DNA of 26,266 bases, from assembly GCA_038244055.1 (NCBI GenBank), contig JBBRTW010000039.1:1-26266 (forward strand), given 5' to 3'. Below, piece after piece: positions 9,826 through 17,946 of this stretch. The position numbers and the translations under genes are program-made. Source of the stretch: DASPKW01 sp038244055 (GTDB lineage: Bacteria > Planctomycetota > Phycisphaerae > Tepidisphaerales > Tepidisphaeraceae). The notes beneath the pieces are model-generated. The model was not told the DNA's origin and searched no databases. It saw nothing but the letters and a program-made list of their open reading frames with translations. The stretch's first letter is position 1. The number at the start of each line of letters is the position of its first letter.

Positions 9826-12180
9826 CTAATTCACCAGGGCCTCTTCGACCTCGGCGTCAGCATCGATCCGACGCCGGGGCGCGATATCTCCACCCGATGG
9901 CTTCTGATAGGACCAGCCCGTCTTCAGCCCCACGACGAAGTACCCGAGCGTCACTACGCCGGATGCGAAGATCGTGTCGCCGATCGCCCGCATCCACTTC
10001 AGGTTCTGCACCCAGGGCTGCTGCAAAAACTCGGCCGAGCGGGCGTACCACATGCCCTTGTCGATGCTGGCCACGGTCTGGGCGATCCCGATGGGGAGAA
10101 GGCTCAGCAGCGCCATCGCCGCCAGCCCGATATTGATGCTCCAGAACGCGAACTTGAGCGGCTTGGTATTCCAATCGCGCTTGCCGGACATCGCCCGCAG
10201 GCAGAAAAGCATCAGGCCGATCCCGAGCATGCCGTACACGCCGAACAGCGCGGTATGCCCATGCAGCGGCGTGGTGTTCAGGCCCTGCATGTAGTAGAGA
10301 GCGATCGGCGGGTTGATGAGGAATCCGAACAGGCCCGCGCCGATCAGGTTCCAGAAGGCGACGGCGATGAAGAAGTAGATCGGCCAGCGGTACGCCGCCA
10401 CCCACGGCTTGGCGCGGGTGAGCGACAAGTTCTCATACGCCTCGAAACCGATCAGCGTCAGCGGCACGATTTCCATGGCGCTGAAGACCGATCCCAGCGC
10501 CAGAACCGCCGTCGCCGTGCCCGTGAAGTAGAGGTGGTGGAAAGTGCCGACGATCCCGCCGGCCAGGAAGATCGATGTCGCCAGCAGCACGCTCGCGGTG
10601 GCCGATGACGTCTTCAAAAGTCCCATGCGCGTGAAGAGGAATGCGATCACAACGGTTGCGAAGACTTCGAAGAAGCCCTCAACCCAGAGATGCACCACCC
10701 ACCAGCGCCAGTATTCGGCGATAGCCAGGTTCGTATGCCGGCCCCACATCAGGCCCGCGCCATAGAAGCCGGCGATCGCCAGGCTGCTCAACAGGAACAA
10801 TGCGAGAAGATGGCGGCTCTCGCTGGGCTTTTTGATGGCCGGCCACATCGCGCGGGTCATCAGACCGAGCCAGACGAACAGCCCGACGAACAGGAAAATC
10901 TGCCAGAACCGGCCCAAATCGACGTATTCATAACCCTGGTGCCCGAACCAGAACCCGGCCGTCAGCCCGAGTTTCTGCTGGATCGACAACCACTGCCCGG
11001 CCATCGATCCAACCACGATGATCAGCAGGCAGCAGAAGAGAAAATTCACGCCCGCCCGCTGGAATTTGGGCTCGTGCCCTGAAACCGCCGGCGCGATGAA
11101 AAGCCCCGTGGCCAGCCAGGCCGTGGCGATCCAGAAGATCCCGAGCTGCGTGTGCCAGGTGCGCGTCACCGCGTACGGCAGCCACTTGGAGAGGGGGAAT
11201 CCGAAGAAACTCAATCCCTCGACACCGTAATGTGCCGTCAGCGCGCCCAGGCCGACCTGGGCGACGATCAGCGCCGCCACGATCCAGAAATATTTGACGG
11301 TTGCCCGCATCGAGGGCGTCACCTGAAGGTTGAGCAGCGGATTCTTCTCCGGCGCTTCGTGATCCTCGACCCCTTTGCCGCGCTGCACCGCCATGTACCA
11401 CGCCAGCGCCCCGACGCCCGCCAGCAGCACGATGACGCTCACCAGCGACCACATCACGATCGATGAGGCCGGCTTATTCTCGATCAGATCCTCGTGCGGC
11501 CAGTTATTCGTATAGGTAATGTCGCCGCCCGGCCGATTGGTCCCGCACACCCACGCCGACCAGAAGAAAAACCCATTCATCAACTGCTGCCGGGCGGGAT
11601 CTTTGATCGACCCGGCCGGGATCGCGTACGCCTCGCGCAGTTTTTCCAGCGCCGGGTCCGTTCCAAACAGCGATGTATAATGTGCGCCGACCGCGGCGAT
11701 CGCCTCGGCGCGGTCCTTCGACACCACCAGTTCGCCGGTTGCGGCGTTGTAGGTGTTGGTTCGCAGTTCCTGCTTCAAAGTCGCCCGCAGCGCCGCCTGC
11801 TGCCCGACATCGAGGTCGCCGTACGCCTTGCCGAATTGCTTCTGACCCCAGTGATCCAGGAGCCAGTTCGCCTCGCGATGGAGCCAATCGGCCGACCAGT
11901 CCGGCGCGACATACGCGCCGTGGCCCCAGACGCTCCCGAGTTCCTGCCCCCCGGTCGATTGCCAGACATTCTGGCCGTCCTTGATCTGCTCGCCCGTCCA
12001 CAAGACCGTTCCATCCGCTGATTTCACGACCTGCGGGATCGGGGGCGCCTTGTGATACAGGTCTCGGCCGAAATATCCGAGAATCGCGAAGGACCCGATA
12101 AACACGCAGGCCAGCCCGATCCACAGCTTGGTGTATCGCGGCCTGATTTGAGCTGCTCCAGTCGAACTTTTGGTTCCCAT
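9826..12180 (-). CDS. norZ: Quinol-dependent nitric oxide reductase (qNor)
   Basis: A single-chain enzyme of 784 residues that reduces two NO to N2O with quinol electrons at the inner membrane. The N-terminal extension typical of qNor is present (VWQSTGGQELGSVWGHGAYVAPDW), with a helix before it and a soluble domain to about 240. The heme-copper-oxidase-like core follows with about 12 further helices: TRTWHTQLGIFW supplies a heme histidine, HLWVEGFFEVFA carries a non-heme-iron histidine and glutamates, GTFHHLYFTGT has the paired metal histidines, and HGHTALFGVYG has the late heme histidines. The length matches the family. TAGGAG lies six bases before the ATG at 12180 but directly abuts the one at 12186, so 12180 is preferred. 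It faces an NsrR-like regulator across a 146-base gap. Confidence 0.95.
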   Translation of the reverse strand: MGTKSSTGAAQIRPRYTKLWIGLACVFIGSFAILGYFGRDLYHKAPPIPQVVKSADGTVLWTGEQIKDGQNVWQSTGGQELGSVWGHGAYVAPDWSADWLHREANWLLDHWGQKQFGKAYGDLDVGQQAALRATLKQELRTNTYNAATGELVVSKDRAEAIAAVGAHYTSLFGTDPALEKLREAYAIPAGSIKDPARQQLMNGFFFWSAWVCGTNRPGGDITYTNNWPHEDLIENKPASSIVMWSLVSVIVLLAGVGALAWYMAVQRGKGVEDHEAPEKNPLLNLQVTPSMRATVKYFWIVAALIVAQVGLGALTAHYGVEGLSFFGFPLSKWLPYAVTRTWHTQLGIFWIATAWLATGLFIAPAVSGHEPKFQRAGVNFLFCCLLIIVVGSMAGQWLSIQQKLGLTAGFWFGHQGYEYVDLGRFWQIFLFVGLFVWLGLMTRAMWPAIKKPSESRHLLALFLLSSLAIAGFYGAGLMWGRHTNLAIAEYWRWWVVHLWVEGFFEVFATVVIAFLFTRMGLLKTSSATASVLLATSIFLAGGIVGTFHHLYFTGTATAVLALGSVFSAMEIVPLTLIGFEAYENLSLTRAKPWVAAYRWPIYFFIAVAFWNLIGAGLFGFLINPPIALYYMQGLNTTPLHGHTALFGVYGMLGIGLMLFCLRAMSGKRDWNTKPLKFAFWSINIGLAAMALLSLLPIGIAQTVASIDKGMWYARSAEFLQQPWVQNLKWMRAIGDTIFASGVVTLGYFVVGLKTGWSYQKPSGGDIAPRRRIDADAEVEEALVN

Positions 12181-12186
12181 AACCAT

Positions 12187-12192
12187 CTCCTA
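12187..12192 (-). promoter_or_regulatory. Ribosome binding site that decides the norZ start
   Basis: TAGGAG on the minus strand is followed directly by ATGGTTATG. Only the second ATG (12180) has a usable spacing of six bases. Confidence 0.6.
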
Positions 12193-12205
12193 AGTGGCGG
12201 ACGCC

Positions 12206-12263
12206 TATTCTGGATATCTTTATCCAGTTGACACACCACCATATCATCGGTATTCTGGATATC
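12206..12263. promoter_or_regulatory. Candidate NsrR-type operators in the norZ/nsrR intergenic region
   Basis: CTGGATA-TCTT-TATCCAG at 12210-12227 is a perfect inverted repeat with 7-base arms and a 4-base spacer. The 13-mer TATTCTGGATATC occurs at 12206-12218 and again at 12251-12263, 45 bases apart. The AT-rich block contrasts with its GC-rich surroundings and lies between norZ and the divergent Rrf2 gene. Autoregulation and NO-responsive control of norZ by the Rrf2 protein are inferred from arrangement. Confidence 0.6.
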
Positions 12264-12326
12264 AAGATCAAAATATCATTTTGTCTTAAATGCCGCGATT
12301 GGTGTTGGAATTGGAGCGGTTAAATC

Positions 12327-12725
12327 ATGATCTCACTCAGCGCTGAGTATGCCCTCCGTGCCGCGGTCTGTCTGGCCGCCGCCGAGCGCGCCACCCTGAC
12401 CAACCACGATATCGCCGTCGCCGCCTGCATCCCGCCGGGCTATCTCGCCAAGGTGCTGCACGTTCTGGTGCGCGGCGGCATCGTCACCTCGCAGCGCGGG
12501 CTCAAGGGCGGCTTCGTCCTGGCGCGCCCGCCTTCCGACATCACATGCCTCGACATCGTTCACGTCGCCGATGGCATCCAGCACGTCGGCCGATGCCCCC
12601 TGGGCGTCAAATGCCAGGGCGCGGCCCTATGCGCTCTCCACCGCCGCCTCGATCAGGTCATCTCCAGCGCTGAAGGCATGCTCGCGGATTCCACGCTCGC
12701 CGACATTCTCACAGGAATTGCATAA
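12327..12725 (+). CDS. nsrR: Rrf2-family regulator, NsrR-like NO sensor
   Basis: A 132-residue winged-helix repressor. The N-terminus MISLSAEYALRAAVCLA and the block IPPGYLAKVLHVLVRGGIV followed by SQRGLKGGFVLAR are the Rrf2 helix-turn-helix and wing. C90-x5-C96-x5-C102 is the three-cysteine iron-sulfur cluster site shared by NsrR and IscR. NsrR is favoured because the gene faces norZ and is followed 11 bases later by nnrS, with no isc or suf genes near. It would bind DNA with an intact cluster and release on NO damage. GGAG precedes the ATG by about 11 bases. Confidence 0.85.
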   Translation: MISLSAEYALRAAVCLAAAERATLTNHDIAVAACIPPGYLAKVLHVLVRGGIVTSQRGLKGGFVLARPPSDITCLDIVHVADGIQHVGRCPLGVKCQGAALCALHRRLDQVISSAEGMLADSTLADILTGIA

Positions 12726-12736
12726 CCGGAGTTCCC

Positions 12737-14569
12737 ATGGTCGCCACGATCCCCCAGCCGTTTGAATTGTCCGCCCAATCGCTTCTCCCCGACCTGCTCA
12801 GCTCCCACCCCGGCGTTCGCCCCGTGCTCGACCGCTACGGCCTGCGCGGTTGTGGCGGCCGGCTCGGCCCGGTCGAATCGATCGCCTTCTTCGCCCGCGC
12901 CCATGGTGTCGATGAGGCGAGCCTTCTCTCGGAACTCCGCGCTGCTATCGCCCTCCCGCCCCCCGCAACCACGGCCGACCATACGATGCGCCTGGCTGAC
13001 ACTATTTATCGCCGCTTTTTCATCGGCGCGATCATCACCGTCCTCACCGCCGGCGCTGCCTGGGGCGCGTGGATCCTCCTTCAGATCGGCTATTACGGCA
13101 AATTCACCGGCGTCGGCCTCCAGGACATCAATGCCCACGGCCAGGCCCAGATCTACGGCTGGATGGGCCTGTTCATCATGGGCTTCGGCTATCAGGCCTT
13201 CCCGCGCCTGTGGCATACCGACCTCGTCGCACCGCGTCTGGCGGCGTTCAGTTTCATCGCCATGCTGGCCGGGATTCTGCTGCGAACGGTCGGCATGGTT
13301 TCCAGCCCGGTCGCGGCCTATGCAGTGCCCACCGCGCTCGCGGGCGGGTTGCTCCAACGTGCCGCGATCGCCACGTTCGTCCTGCAAATCCTCATCACCT
13401 TCCGCCGCGCCCGCGTCCGATTGGAGCCTTACATCGGCTTCATTCTTTCAGCGCTCTGCTTCTTCATCGCCTCCGCCGCCCTCGACACCTGGTACACCTG
13501 GCACACGATGGCCGCCGCATCGCGCGATGACCTGCTCTGGTACGTCGCCACCTATCAGGCCCCGCTTCGCGATCTCCAGGTACACGGCCTGGCGCTCTTG
13601 ATCATCCTGGGCGTGTGCCTCCGCCAGCTTCCCGGTTTTTATAACGTCGCCCCCGCGCCGACCCGCCGCGCCTGGAGCGCTCTGGCGATTCTCGTCACCG
13701 CCGTCATCGCCGAGTGCGCCATCTTCATCGCCTACCGCTGGAGCGGCAATCACATCCTCGCCGCATTTCTCATGATCCCCTGGCTCATGCTCGCGGTCGG
13801 CTCGGCCATGATTTTCCTCCCCTGGCGTCTGTGGCGGCCTTTCGATCATGCCGACCGCAGCGCCAAGTTCATTCGCACCGCCTATGCCTGGCTCACGCTG
13901 TCGCTGGTGATGCTCCTGCTCTTTCCCGTGTATCAGGCCGCCAGCCACATCCCCTTCAGCCACGCCTACTACGGCGCGATCCGCCACGCCATCACCGTCG
14001 GCTTCGTCTCCCTGATGATCATGGGATTCGCCGCCAAAGTCGTCCCCACCCTCAACGGCATCGACCCGAAAACGCTCTCCGCCCCGCGCGGCCCCTATCT
14101 CCTGATCAACCTCGGCTGCTTCCTGCGCGTCTCCCTCCAGACCCTCACTGACTGGCACCCGGCCGCGTTCCATTTCGTCGGCATCAGCGGCCTGCTGGAA
14201 GTCACCGCCCTCGCCTGGTGGGGCATCGGCCTGATCCGAATCATGCGCGCCGGCAAGCACCAGGAATCTCAATACACTCCGTCCGCCGAACGCCCCGCCC
14301 AAATCGCCGGCGACCACATCGTGGCGGATGTGTTGGCCTGGTTCCCAGCCACCGAAGCGGTTTTCTACAGCCACGGCTTCACCCCGCTTCGCAGCGCGAT
14401 TCTTCGCCGCACGGTTGCCCGCGCCATCACGATCGCGCAGGCCGCCCCGCTGCGCGGCGTCCCGCTCGAACCGCTCCTGCAAGCTCTCAACGCGGTGGTC
14501 GTCAAATCAGCCAGATCCGGACTCTCCCTGCGGGTCCTTTCCGATTCTGCAAACACACGATGTCAATAG
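12737..14569 (+). CDS. nnrS: NnrS protein fused to N- and C-terminal DUF1858-like domains
   Basis: A 610-residue membrane protein. NnrS proteins are heme- and copper-containing membrane proteins that relieve nitrosative stress. Residues about 90-510 hold some 12 helices with NnrS features such as HGQAQIYGWMGLFIMGFGYQ, HGLALLIILGVCLRQLPGFY and HAITVGFVSLMIMGFAAKVVP. An N-terminal domain (about 15-70, LLSSHPGVRPVLDRYGLRGCGG, then HGVDEASLLSEL) and a C-terminal domain (about 525-590, VADVLAWFPATEAVFYSHG, then PLEPLLQALNAVV) both look like DUF1858/ScdA-N-type four-helix domains, which occur in iron-repair and hybrid-cluster proteins. The N-terminal copy keeps one cysteine (C39); the C-terminal copy has none. 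GGAG lies five bases before the ATG. Probably cotranscribed with nsrR. Confidence 0.9.
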   Translation: MVATIPQPFELSAQSLLPDLLSSHPGVRPVLDRYGLRGCGGRLGPVESIAFFARAHGVDEASLLSELRAAIALPPPATTADHTMRLADTIYRRFFIGAIITVLTAGAAWGAWILLQIGYYGKFTGVGLQDINAHGQAQIYGWMGLFIMGFGYQAFPRLWHTDLVAPRLAAFSFIAMLAGILLRTVGMVSSPVAAYAVPTALAGGLLQRAAIATFVLQILITFRRARVRLEPYIGFILSALCFFIASAALDTWYTWHTMAAASRDDLLWYVATYQAPLRDLQVHGLALLIILGVCLRQLPGFYNVAPAPTRRAWSALAILVTAVIAECAIFIAYRWSGNHILAAFLMIPWLMLAVGSAMIFLPWRLWRPFDHADRSAKFIRTAYAWLTLSLVMLLLFPVYQAASHIPFSHAYYGAIRHAITVGFVSLMIMGFAAKVVPTLNGIDPKTLSAPRGPYLLINLGCFLRVSLQTLTDWHPAAFHFVGISGLLEVTALAWWGIGLIRIMRAGKHQESQYTPSAERPAQIAGDHIVADVLAWFPATEAVFYSHGFTPLRSAILRRTVARAITIAQAAPLRGVPLEPLLQALNAVVVKSARSGLSLRVLSDSANTRCQ

Positions 14570-14685
14570 GAACCAACGATTGTGTAGTTCTCCGCGTTCA
14601 CGAATTCACCGCCCTGCCACGCAAGTGATGATGCGACGTCGTCCATAAATCTGAGGTCTCGGCGCAATACAGCCCTTGAATAAAT

Positions 14686-15942
14686 TCACCTCGCCTCCCT
14701 CTCAAACCCCCGCATCCTCTCCCGCATCCCCGCCACCCGCTCCGCCTGCTCCTTGGCCAGATCGTGCGCCTCTCCGATATCCTTGGTCAAATCGAACAAC
14801 TCGGCCGCCCCATCCCCTTTCTCCGGCAGTTTCAACTTCCAATCCCCGCTCCGGCAGGCCAGCAACCGATCTTGAAAATAGAAGAACAAATCCGACCCAT
14901 CGCGCGGGCCGGTTCCCATCAGCAACGGCGTCAAATCCCGGCCATCGATCGTCCGATCCTTTGGCAATTTTCCACCCGCCAGCGAAATGAGCGTCGGCAT
15001 CAGATCGAGCAGAATGGCCGGGTCATGGATGATGGCCGGCTTGAGCCGCGCCTTCTGCCAGGCGATGAAGGGAACGCGAATGCCGCCTTCGTAAGTCGAG
15101 TATTTCCCCGCCCGCAGGGGGCCGGTGGACCCGCCCTCCTTCCCCTTATCCACTGCCGGGCCGTTGTCGGAGGTGAAGAAAATGTACGTCTTCTCAGCAA
15201 TCCCGCGATCCTCCACCGCCTTCAAAATTCGCCCCACCGAATCATCAATCTCCTCCACCGCATCTCCATAACCCCCGGCCGCCGATTTCCCCTTGAACCG
15301 TCCGCTCGGCGCAAGCGGCACATGCGGCGCGGTGTGCGCCAACATCAGAAAAAATGGCCGGTCGCCCGAGTTCTTGATGAAATCCTCGGCCGAGCGCGTG
15401 AATCGATCCGTCAGCCCCTCCACCGCCGCGGTCCGATCAACAATTTTATCATCCACCCACAACTCACGCGGTTCGGTATCGTGTCCGCGCAGGAGCCCAT
15501 TGAAATGATCGAACCCATGCCGCAGCGGATGATGCGCCGGCTGATCCCCCAGATGCCATTTCCCCGCCAGCATCGTCGAATACCCCTGCGCCTTCAGCGC
15601 CTGTGGCAGCAGCAACTCCGCATCCGGAATCCCGGCCGCCGCATCCGTCATCAGCGCATAAGTCAACCCAAACCGCACCGGATACCGCCCCGTCAAAAGC
15701 CCCGCCCGCGAAGGCGTACACTGCACCCCGGCCGCGTAGAAATCGGTGAAGCGAATCCCTTCCTTGGCGAGGCGGTCGAGATGAGGCGTCTTGAGTTGAG
15801 TGTTGCCGTAAGAAGGCAGATCGCCGTAGCCGAGGTCGTCGCAAAGGATGAGGATGAAGTTGGGTTTTTCTGGAGTAGCAAAGGCGGCGCTGGAGAAAAT
15901 GACTAAAGTCAACAGAAAATGGAAAACTACCCGCACTTTCAT
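14686..15942 (-). CDS. Secreted Cys-type sulfatase
   Basis: A 418-residue arylsulfatase-family enzyme (alkaline-phosphatase fold) that removes sulfate esters, probably from sulfated polysaccharides. A signal peptide covers about 1-22 (hydrophobic core then SSAAFA). LCDDLGYGD supplies the calcium-binding aspartates, and C75 in CTPSRAGLLTGRYP is the cysteine converted to formylglycine. GKWHLG carries the catalytic lysine and histidine, and FFTSDNGP carries the later Asp-Asn pair. The ATG at 15942 is preferred over an in-frame TTG nine bases upstream. No sulfatase-maturing enzyme is in the window; the radical SAM protein at 8609-9727 does not look like one. Substrate unknown. Confidence 0.93.
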   Translation of the reverse strand: MKVRVVFHFLLTLVIFSSAAFATPEKPNFILILCDDLGYGDLPSYGNTQLKTPHLDRLAKEGIRFTDFYAAGVQCTPSRAGLLTGRYPVRFGLTYALMTDAAAGIPDAELLLPQALKAQGYSTMLAGKWHLGDQPAHHPLRHGFDHFNGLLRGHDTEPRELWVDDKIVDRTAAVEGLTDRFTRSAEDFIKNSGDRPFFLMLAHTAPHVPLAPSGRFKGKSAAGGYGDAVEEIDDSVGRILKAVEDRGIAEKTYIFFTSDNGPAVDKGKEGGSTGPLRAGKYSTYEGGIRVPFIAWQKARLKPAIIHDPAILLDLMPTLISLAGGKLPKDRTIDGRDLTPLLMGTGPRDGSDLFFYFQDRLLACRSGDWKLKLPEKGDGAAELFDLTKDIGEAHDLAKEQAERVAGMRERMRGFEREAR

Positions 15943-15967
15943 TTCTTGCAAAAACCATTCTCATAGA

Positions 15968-16276
15968 TCACAAACGGTCCGTCAAAAACACGTCGAGATC
16001 GCGGGCGCCGTGGACCACCGAGATTACGAGGATCGGTCGCTTCCCCCATTCGTAGACAACTAAATACGACCAAACGCTCCAGAACTTATAATTTCGATCG
16101 ACAAGCTCATCTCGAAAGTGCCCAAGACTTGGCATTTCACCCAATTTCTCACACTCGGCATAGATTCGAGCCACGACGCGATCCGCTGAGACTTCACTAT
16201 CGTCGTCGGCGATGTATTGCCAGATAGCCCTGACGTCGGCATCGGCCTCGGGGGTCAATTCGAAGTTGCGACTCAC
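15968..16276 (-). CDS. parE: ParE/RelE-family toxin
   Basis: A 102-residue protein of the ParE/RelE toxin fold. It opens with FELTPEADADVRAIWQYIAD, a typical first-helix region, and ends with YLVVYEWGKRPILVISVVHGARDL, the typical last strands. ParE members poison gyrase and RelE members cut mRNA; ParE is favoured by the ParD-type partner. Its ATG overlaps the antitoxin stop by four bases (16273-16276), the usual translational coupling of such pairs. Confidence 0.88.
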   Translation of the reverse strand: MSRNFELTPEADADVRAIWQYIADDDSEVSADRVVARIYAECEKLGEMPSLGHFRDELVDRNYKFWSVWSYLVVYEWGKRPILVISVVHGARDLDVFLTDRL

Positions 16277-16554
16277 TTTCCCGTTCCTCGATGTCGCTTC
16301 ATCACTTCAATCTTTCTCAGGGTTTCCTCGGGATCTATTACTTCGCCTCGCTCGGCTTGCGCGGCTCCCCGCCTGAGTTTCGCCTTCAATGCTTGAAACG
16401 CCGCATCGCGGTCACGTTCCTGGCGTTCGAGGAGGCGCAAACCTTCGCGGACCACTTCGCTTGCCGTCTGATAACGGCCGGTGGCGACGCGTGCCTGCAC
16501 GAATTCGTCGAGTTCCGGAGTCAATGAAACATTTAAACTTGTGCGTACAGCCAT
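16273..16554 (-). CDS. parD: ParD-family antitoxin
   Basis: A 93-residue ribbon-helix-helix antitoxin. The N-terminal SLNVSLTPELDEFVQARVATGRY and ASEVVREGLRLLE are typical of ParD. The charged C-terminal tail (about 55-93) would wrap the ParE toxin. The open frame extends upstream to 16728, but that part overlaps thyX and its promoter; the ATG at 16554 gives the normal length. The pair probably represses its own promoter, which lies directly against the start codon. Confidence 0.88.
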   Translation of the reverse strand: MAVRTSLNVSLTPELDEFVQARVATGRYQTASEVVREGLRLLERQERDRDAAFQALKAKLRRGAAQAERGEVIDPEETLRKIEVMKRHRGTGK

Positions 16555-16558
16555 GTAT

Positions 16559-16589
16559 ATTTTATCGTCACGGCCTGGCGTCTTGTCAA
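16559..16589 (-). promoter_or_regulatory. Predicted leaderless promoter of parDE
   Basis: On the minus strand TTGACA (16589-16584) is followed by GATAAA after 17 bases (16566-16561), or TAAAAT after 19. The start codon at 16554 lies where transcription should begin, and no Shine-Dalgarno site is present. Confidence 0.6.
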
Positions 16590-16624
16590 ATTGTGTTACA
16601 GGAGAATTCTTTCCGCCGCGCCCC

Positions 16625-16652
16625 TTGGAGCCACGCCCAGTCCGCGTAGAAT
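16625..16652 (+). promoter_or_regulatory. Predicted thyX promoter, near-leaderless
   Basis: TTGGAG (16625-16630), a 16-base spacer and TAGAAT (16647-16652) stand eight bases before the thyX ATG. Transcription would start one or two bases before the start codon. Only pyrimidines fill the gap, so no ribosome binding site exists. Confidence 0.5.
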
Positions 16653-16660
16653 CGCCCCCC

Positions 16661-17551
16661 ATGAGCATTGACCTGTCCAAGATCAATATCGAGAAGAAAC
16701 CCTTCGAGGGCGAGGTGCAGGATGTCATGGGCGGCAGCGCCCGCTGGGAGGTGGCGGTTCACGACCACGGCATGGTCGCCCTGGTCGATGTGATGCCCCG
16801 CATGGCCCCGGCCGGCAAGACCGCCGATTTCGCCATCGTCCAGGCCGCCCGCGTCTCCTACGGCGCGGGCACCAAGCAGGTCAACGAAGATCGCGGCCTG
16901 ATCCGCTACCTCGCCCGCCATCGCCATACCACGCCCTTCGAAATGGTCGAGTTCAAGTTCCACCAGGTCATGCCGATCTTCATTGCCCGGCAGTGGATCC
17001 GGCACCGCACCGCCAATGTGAATGAATACAGTGCGCGTTATTCCGTGGTGAAAGACCGCTTCTACCACCCCACCCTCGACAACGTCCGCAAGCAGAGTTT
17101 ATCCAATCGCCAGGGCGGCGAGGAGCCGATCGACCCGGCCACGGCCCAGGAATTCCTGGCCCACCTGGATCATGTGGAATCGCAATACAAGGATTACGAG
17201 AAGTTCATCGAGAAGGGCGTCGCCCGCGAGATCGCCCGCATCGCCCTGCCGGCCAGCGTCTACACCGAATGGTACTGGAAGATCGACCTGCACAACCTGC
17301 TGCATTTCCTCTCCCTGCGCATGGATTCCCACGCCCAGCAGGAAATCCGCGATTACGCCAATGCCATGTTCGCGCTGATCCAGCCGATCGTGCCCGTGGC
17401 GGCCGAGGCGTTTTTGGATTACCAGTTCGAATCCATGCACCTGACCCGCCTGGAGATTGAGGCGATCAAAACCGGCAAGCCGCTGGATACGCAGAACAAG
17501 CGCGAGTCGGCCGAGTGGGAGGAGAAGAAGAAGCGGCTGGGGATGGGATGA
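16661..17551 (+). CDS. thyX: Flavin-dependent thymidylate synthase
   Basis: A 296-residue FAD enzyme that methylates dUMP to dTMP using methylene-tetrahydrofolate and NADPH. The ThyX signature RHR-x7-S is present (R114, H115, R116 to S124 in RHRTANVNEYS), with the flavin-binding HRHTTPFEMVEFKF before it and the later YTEWYWKIDLHNLLHFLSLR and HAQQEIRDYA. A frame upstream to 16481 is open but overlaps parD, and MSIDLSK at 16661 gives the family length. ThyX organisms often lack thyA; that cannot be checked here. Heptad repeats begin directly after the stop codon. Confidence 0.96.
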   Translation: MSIDLSKINIEKKPFEGEVQDVMGGSARWEVAVHDHGMVALVDVMPRMAPAGKTADFAIVQAARVSYGAGTKQVNEDRGLIRYLARHRHTTPFEMVEFKFHQVMPIFIARQWIRHRTANVNEYSARYSVVKDRFYHPTLDNVRKQSLSNRQGGEEPIDPATAQEFLAHLDHVESQYKDYEKFIEKGVAREIARIALPASVYTEWYWKIDLHNLLHFLSLRMDSHAQQEIRDYANAMFALIQPIVPVAAEAFLDYQFESMHLTRLEIEAIKTGKPLDTQNKRESAEWEEKKKRLGMG

Positions 17552-17647
17552 GAATTCTGAATTCTGAATGATGAATGAAAATCGAGTGCCTCGATTTCAC
17601 CCTTCATCCTTTGCCTCCTTCTCGCTTCTAACTTCTCGCTTCTGCTT
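17552..17647. repeat. Heptad-repeat element with central hairpin after thyX
   Basis: GAATTCT, GAATTCT, GAATGAT and GAATGAA (17552-17579) lead into a perfect 8-base hairpin AAATCGAG-TGC-CTCGATTT (17579-17597). A TTCATCC unit and CTCGCTT/CTAACTT heptads (17621-17641) follow. CTCGCTT is the complement of the AAGCGAG units inside the threonine ammonia-lyase gene. The hairpin could end the thyX transcript. The -10-like TATACT at 17656-17661 follows immediately. Confidence 0.65.
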
Positions 17648-17691
17648 CCCCCCGCTATACTGTCCCCCGCACTTTCAGGAGCTTTTCGAAC

Positions 17692-17937
17692 ATGTCCGAT
17701 CAATCTATATCCGCCAAACCCGTCGATGCGGATTTACTGGCCCTGCTGCGCTGTCCCCTGACCCGCAGCAAACTACGCCAGGAAGGCGATTTCCTCATCG
17801 CCGAAGTCGGCGGCTTGCGCTACCCCGTGCGCGATGGAATCCCCGTCATGCTCGCCGAAGAGGCTCAACTTCCCCCGGGCATCGCCACCCTCGAAGCGTT
17901 CAAGAAGCAATTCGCGGCCGAAGTCGGGCCGCGCTGA
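17692..17937 (+). CDS. Trm112/UPF0434 (YcaR-like) small protein
   Basis: An 81-residue protein of the UPF0434/Trm112 family. LLALLRCPLTRSKL and GGLRYPVRDGIPVMLAEEAQ match the family signature (CP near the start and YP-x-RDGIPVML). Only the first cysteine pair position is partly kept, as in YcaR-type bacterial members, so zinc binding is doubtful. In other organisms Trm112 proteins activate methyltransferases; the bacterial function is not settled. AGGAG lies 10 bases before the ATG, and TATACT at 17656-17661 is a candidate -10. Confidence 0.85.
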   Translation: MSDQSISAKPVDADLLALLRCPLTRSKLRQEGDFLIAEVGGLRYPVRDGIPVMLAEEAQLPPGIATLEAFKKQFAAEVGPR

Positions 17938-17946
17938 TGATGCACT

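Noticed and set aside
12258..12277. FNR-like box (TTGATCTTGATATC on the minus strand) upstream of norZ
   Set aside because: Only one half-site (TTGAT) fits; the second half fails to match ATCAA at three positions. The NsrR-type repeats explain the region better.
13448..14482. 344-residue open frame on the minus strand
   Set aside because: Antisense to nnrS. Its composition (G, E, D, A, R) is that of a shadow frame and no domain is recognisable.
15943..15951. TTG start nine bases upstream for the sulfatase
   Set aside because: The signal peptide is complete from the ATG, and no ribosome binding site favours the TTG.
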